From assembly GCA_902767785.1 (NCBI GenBank), contig CACXIR010000001.1, positions 1 to 43,963 on the forward strand: a stretch of DNA of 43,963 bases, given 5' to 3'. Made by a program: the position numbers and the translations under genes. The stretch comes from Fibrobacter succinogenes (GTDB lineage Bacteria; Fibrobacterota; Fibrobacteria; Fibrobacterales; Fibrobacteraceae). Positions 1-7,695 of the stretch are shown here, in pieces; position 1 is the stretch's first letter, and the number at the start of each line of letters is the position of its first letter. The notes beneath the pieces were generated by a model. That model was given only the letters and a program-made list of their open reading frames with translations. It did no database searches and had not been told where the DNA came from.

Positions 1-1327
1 GTATCCTCCACCAGGTGAGAGGATTGCCCAGTGCAAATTCCTGGTCGTCGTTTTCAAAAGAAAAATAAATGACAAAAGCCTTAGCGCGGATATTGCGAAG
101 GGAAACGAATCCCCAATAGCGGCTATCGGCGGAATTATCCCGGTTGTCACCCATCATAAAGAATTGGGGCGTCTTGACCGTATAGCTTTCAATAGGCTTG
201 CCGTCAACAAGCAGCCGGCGGCGAATTTCAAGGCGTGGATTCTCGGCAGCCGGCACAACAGAGCTATCTGCTACCTGTGCAGAAGAATCTGCAGCGGCAA
301 TGCTGTCCGTTACAGCCTCATCGCCACGATTCAACCGCTCCACATTCCCTTCTAGGTCCCGCAATATGGAAGCATCTAATCCAATATAGCTGACCTGCCG
401 CATCATGCCGCCCTTTTGGTGCGGATTCAGCATAGGCAGGAACCCGATTCTGGAAAGTTCTTTGAAATAGGCAAAGCTCATGGTTCCCGTGATGGTATCG
501 CCCTGGACCAAATTCTTCTGCAACACCGTGCGGTTGTACCGCAGCATGTCATTTATCAGAAGGCTCCTGTCGTTTTCCACCGGAATATAGAAGTTTTCAA
601 ATTCGTAGTTGTTTTCTTCTACACCGTCCTTCCATAGAGAAATATCAAGTTCTACATGACTATCTGGATTTTCTTGCAAAACAATGGAACGCACCCACCA
701 AAGTTTTTCAAGGGGCAAGGAATCAACGTAAAAAACATCACCCACAGACGGAATCACAAAAGTTTCCCGTTCGTCCTTTGGAGACTTGGTGCGGAACGTA
801 GAAGTCCACTTTCCGTGGCCAGGAAGCGTATCTTGCCGCACGCCGTTAAAATAAAGCTTTCCCTCGTGTACCGCCAGGGTATCCCCACTCACGCCCACGC
901 ACCGCTTAATGTAATCCTTGGGGCCATCTGCATAGTGAATCAAATGAGGCTGGCCTTCTTCGGGTTCGTGATCCCAATAGAAATTGCCAAACATCAAGGC
1001 GTTGAACAAGTGGGTATAGCGACCCGGATTGTTGTCAGGGTATTCGGGTTCACCGGGATAGCGGAAAATCGCCACATCTCCCCTCTCTGGCAAGGTATAA
1101 CCAGGGAACTTCTGATTGCTAAAAGGAATGGGGGAACCATAGGTAAACTTAAGTCCCAGTAAAAAGTCCCCCGTCAAAAGGGAATCCTCCATAGACCCGC
1201 TAGGAATCTGGAACGCCTGAATAACGTACTGGATAACAATAAGGGCCAAAACCACAGGAACAATAATCTCACGAGCCATGGACTTCATGAACTTTTTCGT
1301 AGAAAATTTTTTAGGCTGTTCTTCCAT
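1..1327 (-). CDS. lepB: signal peptidase I (C-terminus beyond left edge)
   Basis: This is the membrane peptidase that removes signal peptides from exported proteins. The start codon at 1327 is followed by a basic N-terminus and one membrane segment (about residues 20-38). The nucleophile motif IPSGSM follows, with catalytic Ser45. The lysine box is YIKRCVGVSGD and the C-terminal box is MMGDNRDNSADSRYWG, so all catalytic elements are present. At more than 440 residues it is long for the family. A large insert separates the lysine box from the C-terminal box and contains a low-complexity Ala/Asp/Ser stretch; long forms are also known in Bacteroidota. The gene begins 11 bp after the LytTR regulator stop, so it is probably the distal gene of that operon. 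The frame stays open to base 1. Family assignment is secure; the exact end is not visible. Confidence 0.93.
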   Translation of the reverse strand, partial: MEEQPKKFSTKKFMKSMAREIIVPVVLALIVIQYVIQAFQIPSGSMEDSLLTGDFLLGLKFTYGSPIPFSNQKFPGYTLPERGDVAIFRYPGEPEYPDNNPGRYTHLFNALMFGNFYWDHEPEEGQPHLIHYADGPKDYIKRCVGVSGDTLAVHEGKLYFNGVRQDTLPGHGKWTSTFRTKSPKDERETFVIPSVGDVFYVDSLPLEKLWWVRSIVLQENPDSHVELDISLWKDGVEENNYEFENFYIPVENDRSLLINDMLRYNRTVLQKNLVQGDTITGTMSFAYFKELSRIGFLPMLNPHQKGGMMRQVSYIGLDASILRDLEGNVERLNRGDEAVTDSIAAADSSAQVADSSVVPAAENPRLEIRRRLLVDGKPIESYTVKTPQFFMMGDNRDNSADSRYWGFVSLRNIRAKAFVIYFSFENDDQEFALGNPLTWWRI

Positions 1328-1338
1328 ACAACACTCAG

Positions 1339-2106
1339 CTAAAGGCTACGCACCTTTTTTACAAAATTGCGGCTTACCAACAGACAGGTACGATTCTTGT
1401 CCCGCAAAACAACGTTCAAGCGACTCATGTCCGACTTGCGGATTTCGGAAATATAGTCAATGGCCACCAAATGGGCCCTATGGATTCGCACAAAACGGGA
1501 GGGATCCAATTTCTTTTCCAAATCAACCAAAGGCGTGTCAATTACATATTGCCCAGAAAGGGCATAAACCGTAGTGTACTTTTCTTCGCTGTGGAAACGG
1601 ATAATCTCATCTACACTTATCAACAAAATACGATCGCCAATCTTCACCTGGACACGTTGCAAATAATTATTCGCCGAATTGACCAACTGCCTAAAGGAAT
1701 CCCAAGAGAAATTCTCTGGCAACTGGTTCTCGGATTCTGCCGTGGCAAGGAGCTTGCGCAACTTTTCTATGGTCTTTTCCAATCGGGCAGGCTCCACGGG
1801 CTTCAGCAAATAATCTACGGTGTTTTCTTCGTAGGCCCGCAGGGCGAAATTATCGTAAGCCGTGGTGAATACGATAAGGGGCACATCTTCTTCCAAGTTC
1901 CTTAACGCTTCAAAGGCGTCCATATCCGCCATCTGGATATCCAAAAAAACCACATCGGGCAAAAGCTCCTCTATCTTGCTTATGGCTTGGCCGCCAGAAG
2001 ACGCCTCCCCCACTATTTCAAGTTCAGAAGCATATGGCTCCAAAAGGGAGCGCATGCGCAGACGCGCCAAGGGTTCATCGTCTACCACCAAAGCCCGACA
2101 ATGCAT
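1339..2106 (-). CDS. LytTR-family response regulator
   Basis: A 255-residue two-component response regulator. The receiver domain (about 1-120) has the acidic pair at residues 9-10, the phospho-acceptor Asp56 in VVFLDIQMAD, a Thr-Thr switch near 81 and conserved Lys102 in LLKPVEP. The second half (about 145-250) is a LytTR DNA-binding domain, recognisable from the IDEIIRFHSEEKYTTVY-like segment and the FVRIHRAHLV segment. It therefore likely acts as a phosphorylation-dependent transcription factor. No histidine kinase gene lies in the window, so its sensor is elsewhere. The start at 2106 abuts the stop of the NlpE-like gene, with AAGGAAA about 8 bp upstream. Its position between an envelope-stress-type lipoprotein and signal peptidase suggests control of envelope functions, which is inference. 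Confidence 0.9.
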   Translation of the reverse strand: MHCRALVVDDEPLARLRMRSLLEPYASELEIVGEASSGGQAISKIEELLPDVVFLDIQMADMDAFEALRNLEEDVPLIVFTTAYDNFALRAYEENTVDYLLKPVEPARLEKTIEKLRKLLATAESENQLPENFSWDSFRQLVNSANNYLQRVQVKIGDRILLISVDEIIRFHSEEKYTTVYALSGQYVIDTPLVDLEKKLDPSRFVRIHRAHLVAIDYISEIRKSDMSRLNVVLRDKNRTCLLVSRNFVKKVRSL

Positions 2107-2559
2107 CTACTTTGTTTCCTTTTTCGGAGTCGTATAAATTCTAATGAGTTCCGACTTAAACCCATCCTGATCCGTGTAAACCGTCCCTGCCCCCGTTAAA
2201 AGGGAGAAGGAACCATAAGACCCCTTCTGGAACACCCAACGAATCTGGCCATTAGAAAGGACCATGGTCAGCTTATCCCCCGACAGGGAGAAATTTCCCT
2301 GCAGAGTGTCCGTCTGTATGGAATCTGGCGTTGCACCCTGCACAATGCTCTGTACCACTACGGCAGAGCTGTCTTCCTTCAATTCCACCTTCACCATGTT
2401 CGCCCTACATCTATCACAAGGCAGCCGGCCAGAATACAAACCGACAACACCTTCTGGGGTTTCAATCTTTTTCAAGGGCGGCAAAGAGGCAGGTTCTTCC
2501 TTAGAGCACCCTACAAACAAGAGTGCAAGCAAAAGGGATGTCCAAACTAAATTTCTCAT
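2107..2559 (-). CDS. NlpE-like lipoprotein
   Basis: A 150-residue lipoprotein. The chosen start (2559) gives MRNLVWTS followed by a hydrophobic stretch and lipobox FVGC with Cys18; an upstream in-frame Met at 2601 would run into the preceding gene and add a non-signal extension. After the anchor comes GLYSGRLPCDRC, the hallmark of the NlpE N-terminal domain, including the CxxC pair (Cys48, Cys51). In enterobacteria NlpE senses surface contact and lipoprotein trafficking defects and activates the Cpx two-component system. Here the next gene, abutting it, encodes a LytTR response regulator, so a sensing link is plausible but unproven. The rest is a small beta-rich domain of the META/NlpE kind. 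Confidence 0.8.
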   Translation of the reverse strand: MRNLVWTSLLLALLFVGCSKEEPASLPPLKKIETPEGVVGLYSGRLPCDRCRANMVKVELKEDSSAVVVQSIVQGATPDSIQTDTLQGNFSLSGDKLTMVLSNGQIRWVFQKGSYGSFSLLTGAGTVYTDQDGFKSELIRIYTTPKKETK

Positions 2560-2569
2560 AAAGTACAAT

Positions 2570-3481
2570 CTATAAATTTTCAGGCCATAAAAGTGCACCA
2601 CGGCCTACCCTAAAGCCCAAAGTATGGTGCTTGTACAGGGGTTCTTTCTTGTCTCGCGCGGTGGGTGCAATATCCTTTGCCACACTACTCCATCCACCGC
2701 CACGGATTACACGCGATGAACCCGATGCCGCACCAGTGGGATTATCTACACTTTTGTTCTCGTAAGTCCCATACCAATCATTCACCCATTCTGCCACATT
2801 TCCCGCCATATCGTATAGACCATAGTCATTGGAAATAAAGCTAGCGACAGCGACTGGTCCCTTAGTTTGTGCATAATAGGCATATTTTTTTGCCTCATCC
2901 GTATTCCAATAATAAGTGGTAGTGGTGCCCGCGCGGGCGGCTACTTCCCATTCGTTTTCAGTCAGCATACGGATAGCATCGGCCGCGCTATAATCGATAA
3001 ACAAACTGTCCAAATAGTAGTCCGAACCTACAGACGTGTAAACATATGCCGTATCGGCACCCAAAAGCTTTGAATAGGCATTGCAGAAAAGAGCCGCCTG
3101 GAACCAGTTGACATTTTCCACCGGCAATGAATCGCCCTCGTTCCCTTGCTGAGGAAGTTCCCCCATAACAAGCTTGTAGGCTTTACGAGTTACCTCCGTA
3201 GAAGCCACCTCAAAAGCAGAAATACCATATTTCGCCGTTCCTCTGGTGATAACAGAAGCGGGAACTTTCACCCACGTAAAAAGGGAATCCAACTTTTTAT
3301 CGGCGGAACCGGAAGAGGAGCTTGTAGATGTCCCACTGGAAGAATTGGCTTCACCTCCATTCTCGTCGGGAATCGTTGGTTCAAAGGTCTGCTCGCCACC
3401 GGAAGCGGAACAGGCACACAAAGAAAATGCTGCCACCCACAACATGGCAATGAAAACACTAAAGGACTTGGCGAGTTTCAT
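2570..3481 (-). CDS. FGE-fold (SUMF1-type) lipoprotein
   Basis: A 303-residue lipoprotein with a formylglycine-generating-enzyme-type domain. The start at 3481 is preceded by AGGAG with a 9-bp spacer; the Met codon at 3490 has no spacer. The lipobox ends at Cys24 and is followed by a Ser/Thr-rich linker (about 50-65). The SUMF1-type domain runs from about 70 to 300, with VENVNWFQAALFCNAYS, LTENEWEVAARAG, GLYDMAGNVAEWVNDW, RVIRGGGW and LGFRVGRG. The copper-binding Cys pair needed for formylglycine formation is not visible in the RVIRGGGWSS to LGFRVGRG segment. It is thus more likely a binding or structural protein than a sulfatase activator. Such lipoproteins are numerous in Fibrobacter. It sits 12 bp after the M6-like gene. 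Confidence 0.82.
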   Translation of the reverse strand: MKLAKSFSVFIAMLWVAAFSLCACSASGGEQTFEPTIPDENGGEANSSSGTSTSSSSGSADKKLDSLFTWVKVPASVITRGTAKYGISAFEVASTEVTRKAYKLVMGELPQQGNEGDSLPVENVNWFQAALFCNAYSKLLGADTAYVYTSVGSDYYLDSLFIDYSAADAIRMLTENEWEVAARAGTTTTYYWNTDEAKKYAYYAQTKGPVAVASFISNDYGLYDMAGNVAEWVNDWYGTYENKSVDNPTGAASGSSRVIRGGGWSSVAKDIAPTARDKKEPLYKHHTLGFRVGRGALLWPENL

Positions 3482-3493
3482 AGTGTACATCTC

Positions 3494-6400
3494 CTATCGA
3501 ATAACGCCTATGCGATACAGTTTTTGCTTGGTCTTGCCGCTTACAAATTTCACTTTGAGGCGAGCGGTATAGACATCGCTACCCAGTTTTTTCAGGTCCA
3601 GGTTTTCGAACTGGTTGCGGCCTTGGGCCGGAGCATTCATTTTCGCCTGGAACACGCAGTAACCTGTAATGTCATAAATTTCAAGCGTGGCATTCTTTGC
3701 CGGGGCGCCAATTTCAAAGCGGGCCTTGGCGTCGCCGCCCCGTACCGGATTGGGGTACATGAAGAATTCCGTAATCTCGTCCTTGGCTATTTTCTTTTCG
3801 GGTTCCCGCAACTTGGAAGCGTCAAAGAATCCCATACGTTCATTACCGCCCGCAGGCAGTGTCCATGCCGCAGGGGAAGTTTCCGCATTGGCAGAAGCCT
3901 TACGCAGGCGGAAAGCCGCCAAGTTGTTGCGGTGCAGCGCATAGAGTTCAGGACCTGCAGACTTCTTGTCCGAAACCGCATTGGCCACAAATATGCCCAT
4001 GGGTTGCAACGTTCCTGTAGAATCCAAGTATTCAAAACTGCCTGCCGCCAGGGGGAATCCCTCGGTCACCTGCTTTCCCTTGCCGGTAAAGGCATACACA
4101 AGTCCATCACTGCTAGGCACCAGAATCTCGGGAATGTCGTCACCCGTCACGTCCACAAGCAGGGGGTCGCTGAAGAACCCATAAATTGGAGACCCGCGGG
4201 AAATCTTCACCGGGAACCCTGCAATGGGCAGGCCTGAACGGTCCAGGGCATACACCAGATTGTCTCCCAGGAACACTACTTCGGGGTAGCCGTCATTGTT
4301 GACATCGCCAATGGCAATGCCGGAGGTTTCGTCCTTCAGGCCGCTTGTGCCTGCGGCACCGCGCTTGTAGGGCTTAGTCCAGAGGGTTTTGAGGCCACTC
4401 TTGCTACCATTACCGTTCTTGCCGCCAAGGCTCACCGCAGTAACAGTTCCGCGGCTGCCCACTGCAACCACCTCCACAGAGCCATCCCGGTCCATGTCGG
4501 TACAGGCAATGCGGAAGGATTCGCCTTTCTTGGCTTCCAGGTTTTTAGGGCCGCCAACACCTACAAAAAGGTTCCCGTCACTTAGGGCATAGGCATTGGT
4601 CTCACCGCAAATAGCCATATCGGTAAAGAACACCGGCTGCGAATGGGAATCCGATATGGATATTCCATGATTGGATGTGCCCGTGGCCTTCTTGAATGTG
4701 GTTGCATCCACAACGGTTACGCCTTTGCGGTCCGCAATCCAAATTTTTCCATCATGAATCATGGGTCCCGCCGTAGCGGAATCCACCGCCAATTCATCTT
4801 GCATGGGAATGCCGCCCACAAAGCGGGTCTTCACCAGCATATTCCTGTGCAGGCTATAAACATCCTTGCCATCGCTGGCCAGGCCCACCAACACTCCATT
4901 GCTCGGGCCCACACGGTACAAAGGCACCTCTCGCTTCGCACTATCGCGTGTTAAGGATTTTTGCGTTATTACCGTGTCTGCCACAAACAGCGTGTCGCCC
5001 AAGGCATTGAATACCTGGAGGGTTCCGTTTGCGGCACCTACCACTAAAAGTTTTTCGCCTTCGTGTTCGGGGTCGTCTACAAACACCGCCCCACGCACCG
5101 CAGAGGCAAGCCCCACATTGCGAGGGAACTTGCTCCCTTCGATGCTGCCGTCATCGATGCTGATGGTAACGCTGATTATAGGCGCCGTAAAATTCACGAC
5201 ACTATCGCCCATGAAGGCGTTGGAAGTCTTTTCCTTGCGGAATTCCTTTGGCACGTTCACCGTAATCTTGATTCCGGTATAACCACCCTGAGTAGTCATG
5301 GTGTTGGCATAGCCTGTGGGCCAAATGGTCTTGACCGTATCAAACCTCTCCTTGGAATCCTTTGCCGGGATGCGCACATGGGGCAACAAGTCCGTGCCGC
5401 TACCGTAGTCGTAGGTGTCTTCGCCCAAAGCATTCTTGAAGGACTTGCCAATAGAAAGGATACCATCGGACTCCACCAGGCCAATGCCAAACTGGTGGTC
5501 CCGCAGGGTGTCGCCGCCCCAAAAGTTGGCGACGCCGTATTGAAGGGTTTCCCGCAGGTACCACTCGTTCACCTTCCAAACCGCAATGCCGCTGGCAGGC
5601 AGGCCAGCGTCAAAAGAACTGGGGGCCAGAATAAATCCGCTCAACTGTTTCCCATTGGGTTTGCACTTGCCCTTCACACATACTTCATCTTCGAATAAAA
5701 GGTGAATGCTATCCGCAGGAACCGTCTTGGTTTGTGTTTCCTGCCCGGGATCCGCCTTGGAAACGTAATCCACTGATACGGTGCCCTCCTTGTTCCAGGA
5801 ACGCTGACGGTTTTCAATAAGCAGGTATTCGCTGGCGTTAAGGGGAACCTTCACGATTTCGGTACCCAGGCCGCTGCCGGCCGCCGCCACTTCTACCGTC
5901 ACGGGGTGACCCGCCGTAGGGCGAACTTCCTTCACTTTGCTCCAGCCCATGTACAGCCTGTCCCAGGCGGCCGGCAACGATGGCAAGAAACCGTTGCCCG
6001 CATTGTAGCCCGCAAAATCCATCATGTCAAAATAGCCCAGGCGAGAAATTCCCTTCACCACGTCATAGGTATTAGGCAGTCCCAACTCACGTCCAACCTG
6101 GTTCACCATAATGCCGTTAATGCCCCAGTTGAGTCCGTCTTGAGAAGCGGTTTCGCTCACCACCATAATGGAACGGAGGGTATCCGTAGCAGAGGAATCC
6201 ACGCCCTTCAAAGCAAGCGCCGTCACCACGGTATCGCCGCTTTCTCCTACGCCCATCACCGGCACAACATTCTCATTCTTGGCGGAATCCGGCATAAGGT
6301 ACATCCAGGCATCCTTATCCACAAAGATGTCCAGAAAATCGCCTGGCGTATCCGCATTGCGAGTCCCCATGCTGCCACCATCCACCAAGCGACTGGCACC

Positions 6401-6916
6401 AGCGTGGGCAATCATATACACACGTTTGGTATTGGGGTTCTTGGAAAGAGGAATTTTAAACGGCGACTCGCTAGAGGAATGTACCTTGGCCACCGCATCG
6501 TAAATAAAATTCAGATAAAGGCGACTTCTGTCCTCATCATATTCGGCAGTCTTTTCGCCCTTGCTCTTGCTAGTCCTATTGTAGCCCATAATGGGCTTGT
6601 CCAGCGTGTAAAGAAGAGTTTTTTCAGGGAACACCCGGGCTTTCACCGCCAGTTTTCCACCACTGGCCGCCTTGTAATAGGCATTCACATAATCAAAATG
6701 CCGCAACCAATAGTTAGGATTGGCACGTGTTCCCGAAGGGTCCAGCTTATAGGTGGTCTTGGTATCGGTATTGAAGGTACCCGTTCCCGTCGTCAGGGAA
6801 TTGTCAGGCTTTTCTACCTTGAAATCCACCAGGAGTACAAAAACCTCTAAAGTGTCCTGGGCAAAAACGCCAAGACTCGACAACAAGAACAAACAGGCAA
6901 AAATCCACTTCTTCAT
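3494..6916 (-). CDS. M6-metalloprotease-like surface protein, active site lost, T9SS-like tail
   Basis: A 1140-residue exported protein. Residues 1-19 form a signal peptide ending VFAQ. Residues 20 to about 420 resemble the M6 (immune inhibitor A-type) peptidase domain. The place where HExxHxxGLPxxYD is expected reads NQVGRELGLPNTYD (residues 272-285), so both zinc-binding His residues and the catalytic Glu are replaced. The middle and later parts hold beta-propeller or FG-GAP-like repeats with DMDRDGSVEVVAVG (near 810-830), DVNNDGYPEVVFLGDNLVYALDRSG and DVTGDDIPEILVPSSDGLVYAF. The last ~95 residues start at FFMYPNPV and end LYRIGVIR, a T9SS type-A-like sorting or anchoring tail. It probably works as a surface binding protein rather than a protease. 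It lies 19 bp after the DUF4292-like gene. Confidence 0.8.
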   Translation of the reverse strand: MKKWIFACLFLLSSLGVFAQDTLEVFVLLVDFKVEKPDNSLTTGTGTFNTDTKTTYKLDPSGTRANPNYWLRHFDYVNAYYKAASGGKLAVKARVFPEKTLLYTLDKPIMGYNRTSKSKGEKTAEYDEDRSRLYLNFIYDAVAKVHSSSESPFKIPLSKNPNTKRVYMIAHAGASRLVDGGSMGTRNADTPGDFLDIFVDKDAWMYLMPDSAKNENVVPVMGVGESGDTVVTALALKGVDSSATDTLRSIMVVSETASQDGLNWGINGIMVNQVGRELGLPNTYDVVKGISRLGYFDMMDFAGYNAGNGFLPSLPAAWDRLYMGWSKVKEVRPTAGHPVTVEVAAAGSGLGTEIVKVPLNASEYLLIENRQRSWNKEGTVSVDYVSKADPGQETQTKTVPADSIHLLFEDEVCVKGKCKPNGKQLSGFILAPSSFDAGLPASGIAVWKVNEWYLRETLQYGVANFWGGDTLRDHQFGIGLVESDGILSIGKSFKNALGEDTYDYGSGTDLLPHVRIPAKDSKERFDTVKTIWPTGYANTMTTQGGYTGIKITVNVPKEFRKEKTSNAFMGDSVVNFTAPIISVTISIDDGSIEGSKFPRNVGLASAVRGAVFVDDPEHEGEKLLVVGAANGTLQVFNALGDTLFVADTVITQKSLTRDSAKREVPLYRVGPSNGVLVGLASDGKDVYSLHRNMLVKTRFVGGIPMQDELAVDSATAGPMIHDGKIWIADRKGVTVVDATTFKKATGTSNHGISISDSHSQPVFFTDMAICGETNAYALSDGNLFVGVGGPKNLEAKKGESFRIACTDMDRDGSVEVVAVGSRGTVTAVSLGGKNGNGSKSGLKTLWTKPYKRGAAGTSGLKDETSGIAIGDVNNDGYPEVVFLGDNLVYALDRSGLPIAGFPVKISRGSPIYGFFSDPLLVDVTGDDIPEILVPSSDGLVYAFTGKGKQVTEGFPLAAGSFEYLDSTGTLQPMGIFVANAVSDKKSAGPELYALHRNNLAAFRLRKASANAETSPAAWTLPAGGNERMGFFDASKLREPEKKIAKDEITEFFMYPNPVRGGDAKARFEIGAPAKNATLEIYDITGYCVFQAKMNAPAQGRNQFENLDLKKLGSDVYTARLKVKFVSGKTKQKLYRIGVIR

Positions 6917-6935
6917 ACTGTTTCAATCTACAAAA

Positions 6936-7685
6936 TCACTGGTCCACAGGCTTAAAGCTCTTGGGAATATTCAGGCGCCAGGTGCCCAGGCTAAAGGACT
7001 TCCCGCGGGTTACCTTTTTTACGCGAATATCCAAGAACATCTTTCCGTCCCGCTCAAAGCGGATGCTCTTGGGAACATCGTAGCCATCAAACGTGCCAAA
7101 TTCCGAAAAAGAGATCTTTTCGGGCTTGCCATCGCGGCCTTGCCGCAAAATCCAGTTCACATGGCCCTCGGATTCGTTATAGGTAAACAGACGTCCCGTA
7201 GACTCCTTTGCACGGGTCACAGGCACTCCGGCAGAATCGCCAGACCACTCCTTGGTGATTTTTTCCGGCAATAGAATGCCTTCAAAAAGAGCTGCAATTT
7301 GATGGATATGCACCAGCGGGAGCGAAGCATCGTTCAAAAGCCCCACCATGTAGCCGTTCCCCTTCACGTAAAGTTTTTCCGTGGGAAACACCATCTGCCA
7401 TCCCGATTCCTGCCACAGCATGGACGCCACCCCTATTCCAAGGGGACCTGTGAGTTCCAGGCGGTAGCGCTTGCCAGGGACAGAAAACAGCACGGCGTCA
7501 AATTCTTGGACCTTACCTTCTTCCGCCATGATTTTCAGTTGAAACTTGGCACGCAAACTATCTCGCGGAACTTCGGCAGCGGGTACAGTGCCAGCTTGCG
7601 TCGCGCCAGCGTCACCGCCACGACTTCCGGCACAGCCCGCTAAAAAAAAGACTACGGAAAGCACCAAGAAGAAAAGACTACGCAT
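6936..7685 (-). CDS. LolB/DUF4292-like outer-membrane lipoprotein
   Basis: A 249-residue lipoprotein with signal sequence MRSLFFLVLSVVFFLAGC and lipid-anchor Cys18. The mature part contains a beta-rich domain: RAKFQLKIMAEEGKVQEFDAVLFS, then YRLELTGPLGIGVASMLW, then a Met/Val-rich segment. This is the layout of LolB-like and DUF4292 proteins that bind lipid or lipoprotein acyl chains. In LolB the role is insertion of lipoproteins into the outer membrane; whether this protein does that is not shown by sequence alone. It is flanked by the TPR lipoprotein (10-bp gap) and the M6-like protein (19-bp gap), consistent with co-transcription. A general outer-membrane assembly role is the best guess. 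Confidence 0.65.
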   Translation of the reverse strand: MRSLFFLVLSVVFFLAGCAGSRGGDAGATQAGTVPAAEVPRDSLRAKFQLKIMAEEGKVQEFDAVLFSVPGKRYRLELTGPLGIGVASMLWQESGWQMVFPTEKLYVKGNGYMVGLLNDASLPLVHIHQIAALFEGILLPEKITKEWSGDSAGVPVTRAKESTGRLFTYNESEGHVNWILRQGRDGKPEKISFSEFGTFDGYDVPKSIRFERDGKMFLDIRVKKVTRGKSFSLGTWRLNIPKSFKPVDQ

Positions 7686-7695
7686 TGGAAAAAAC

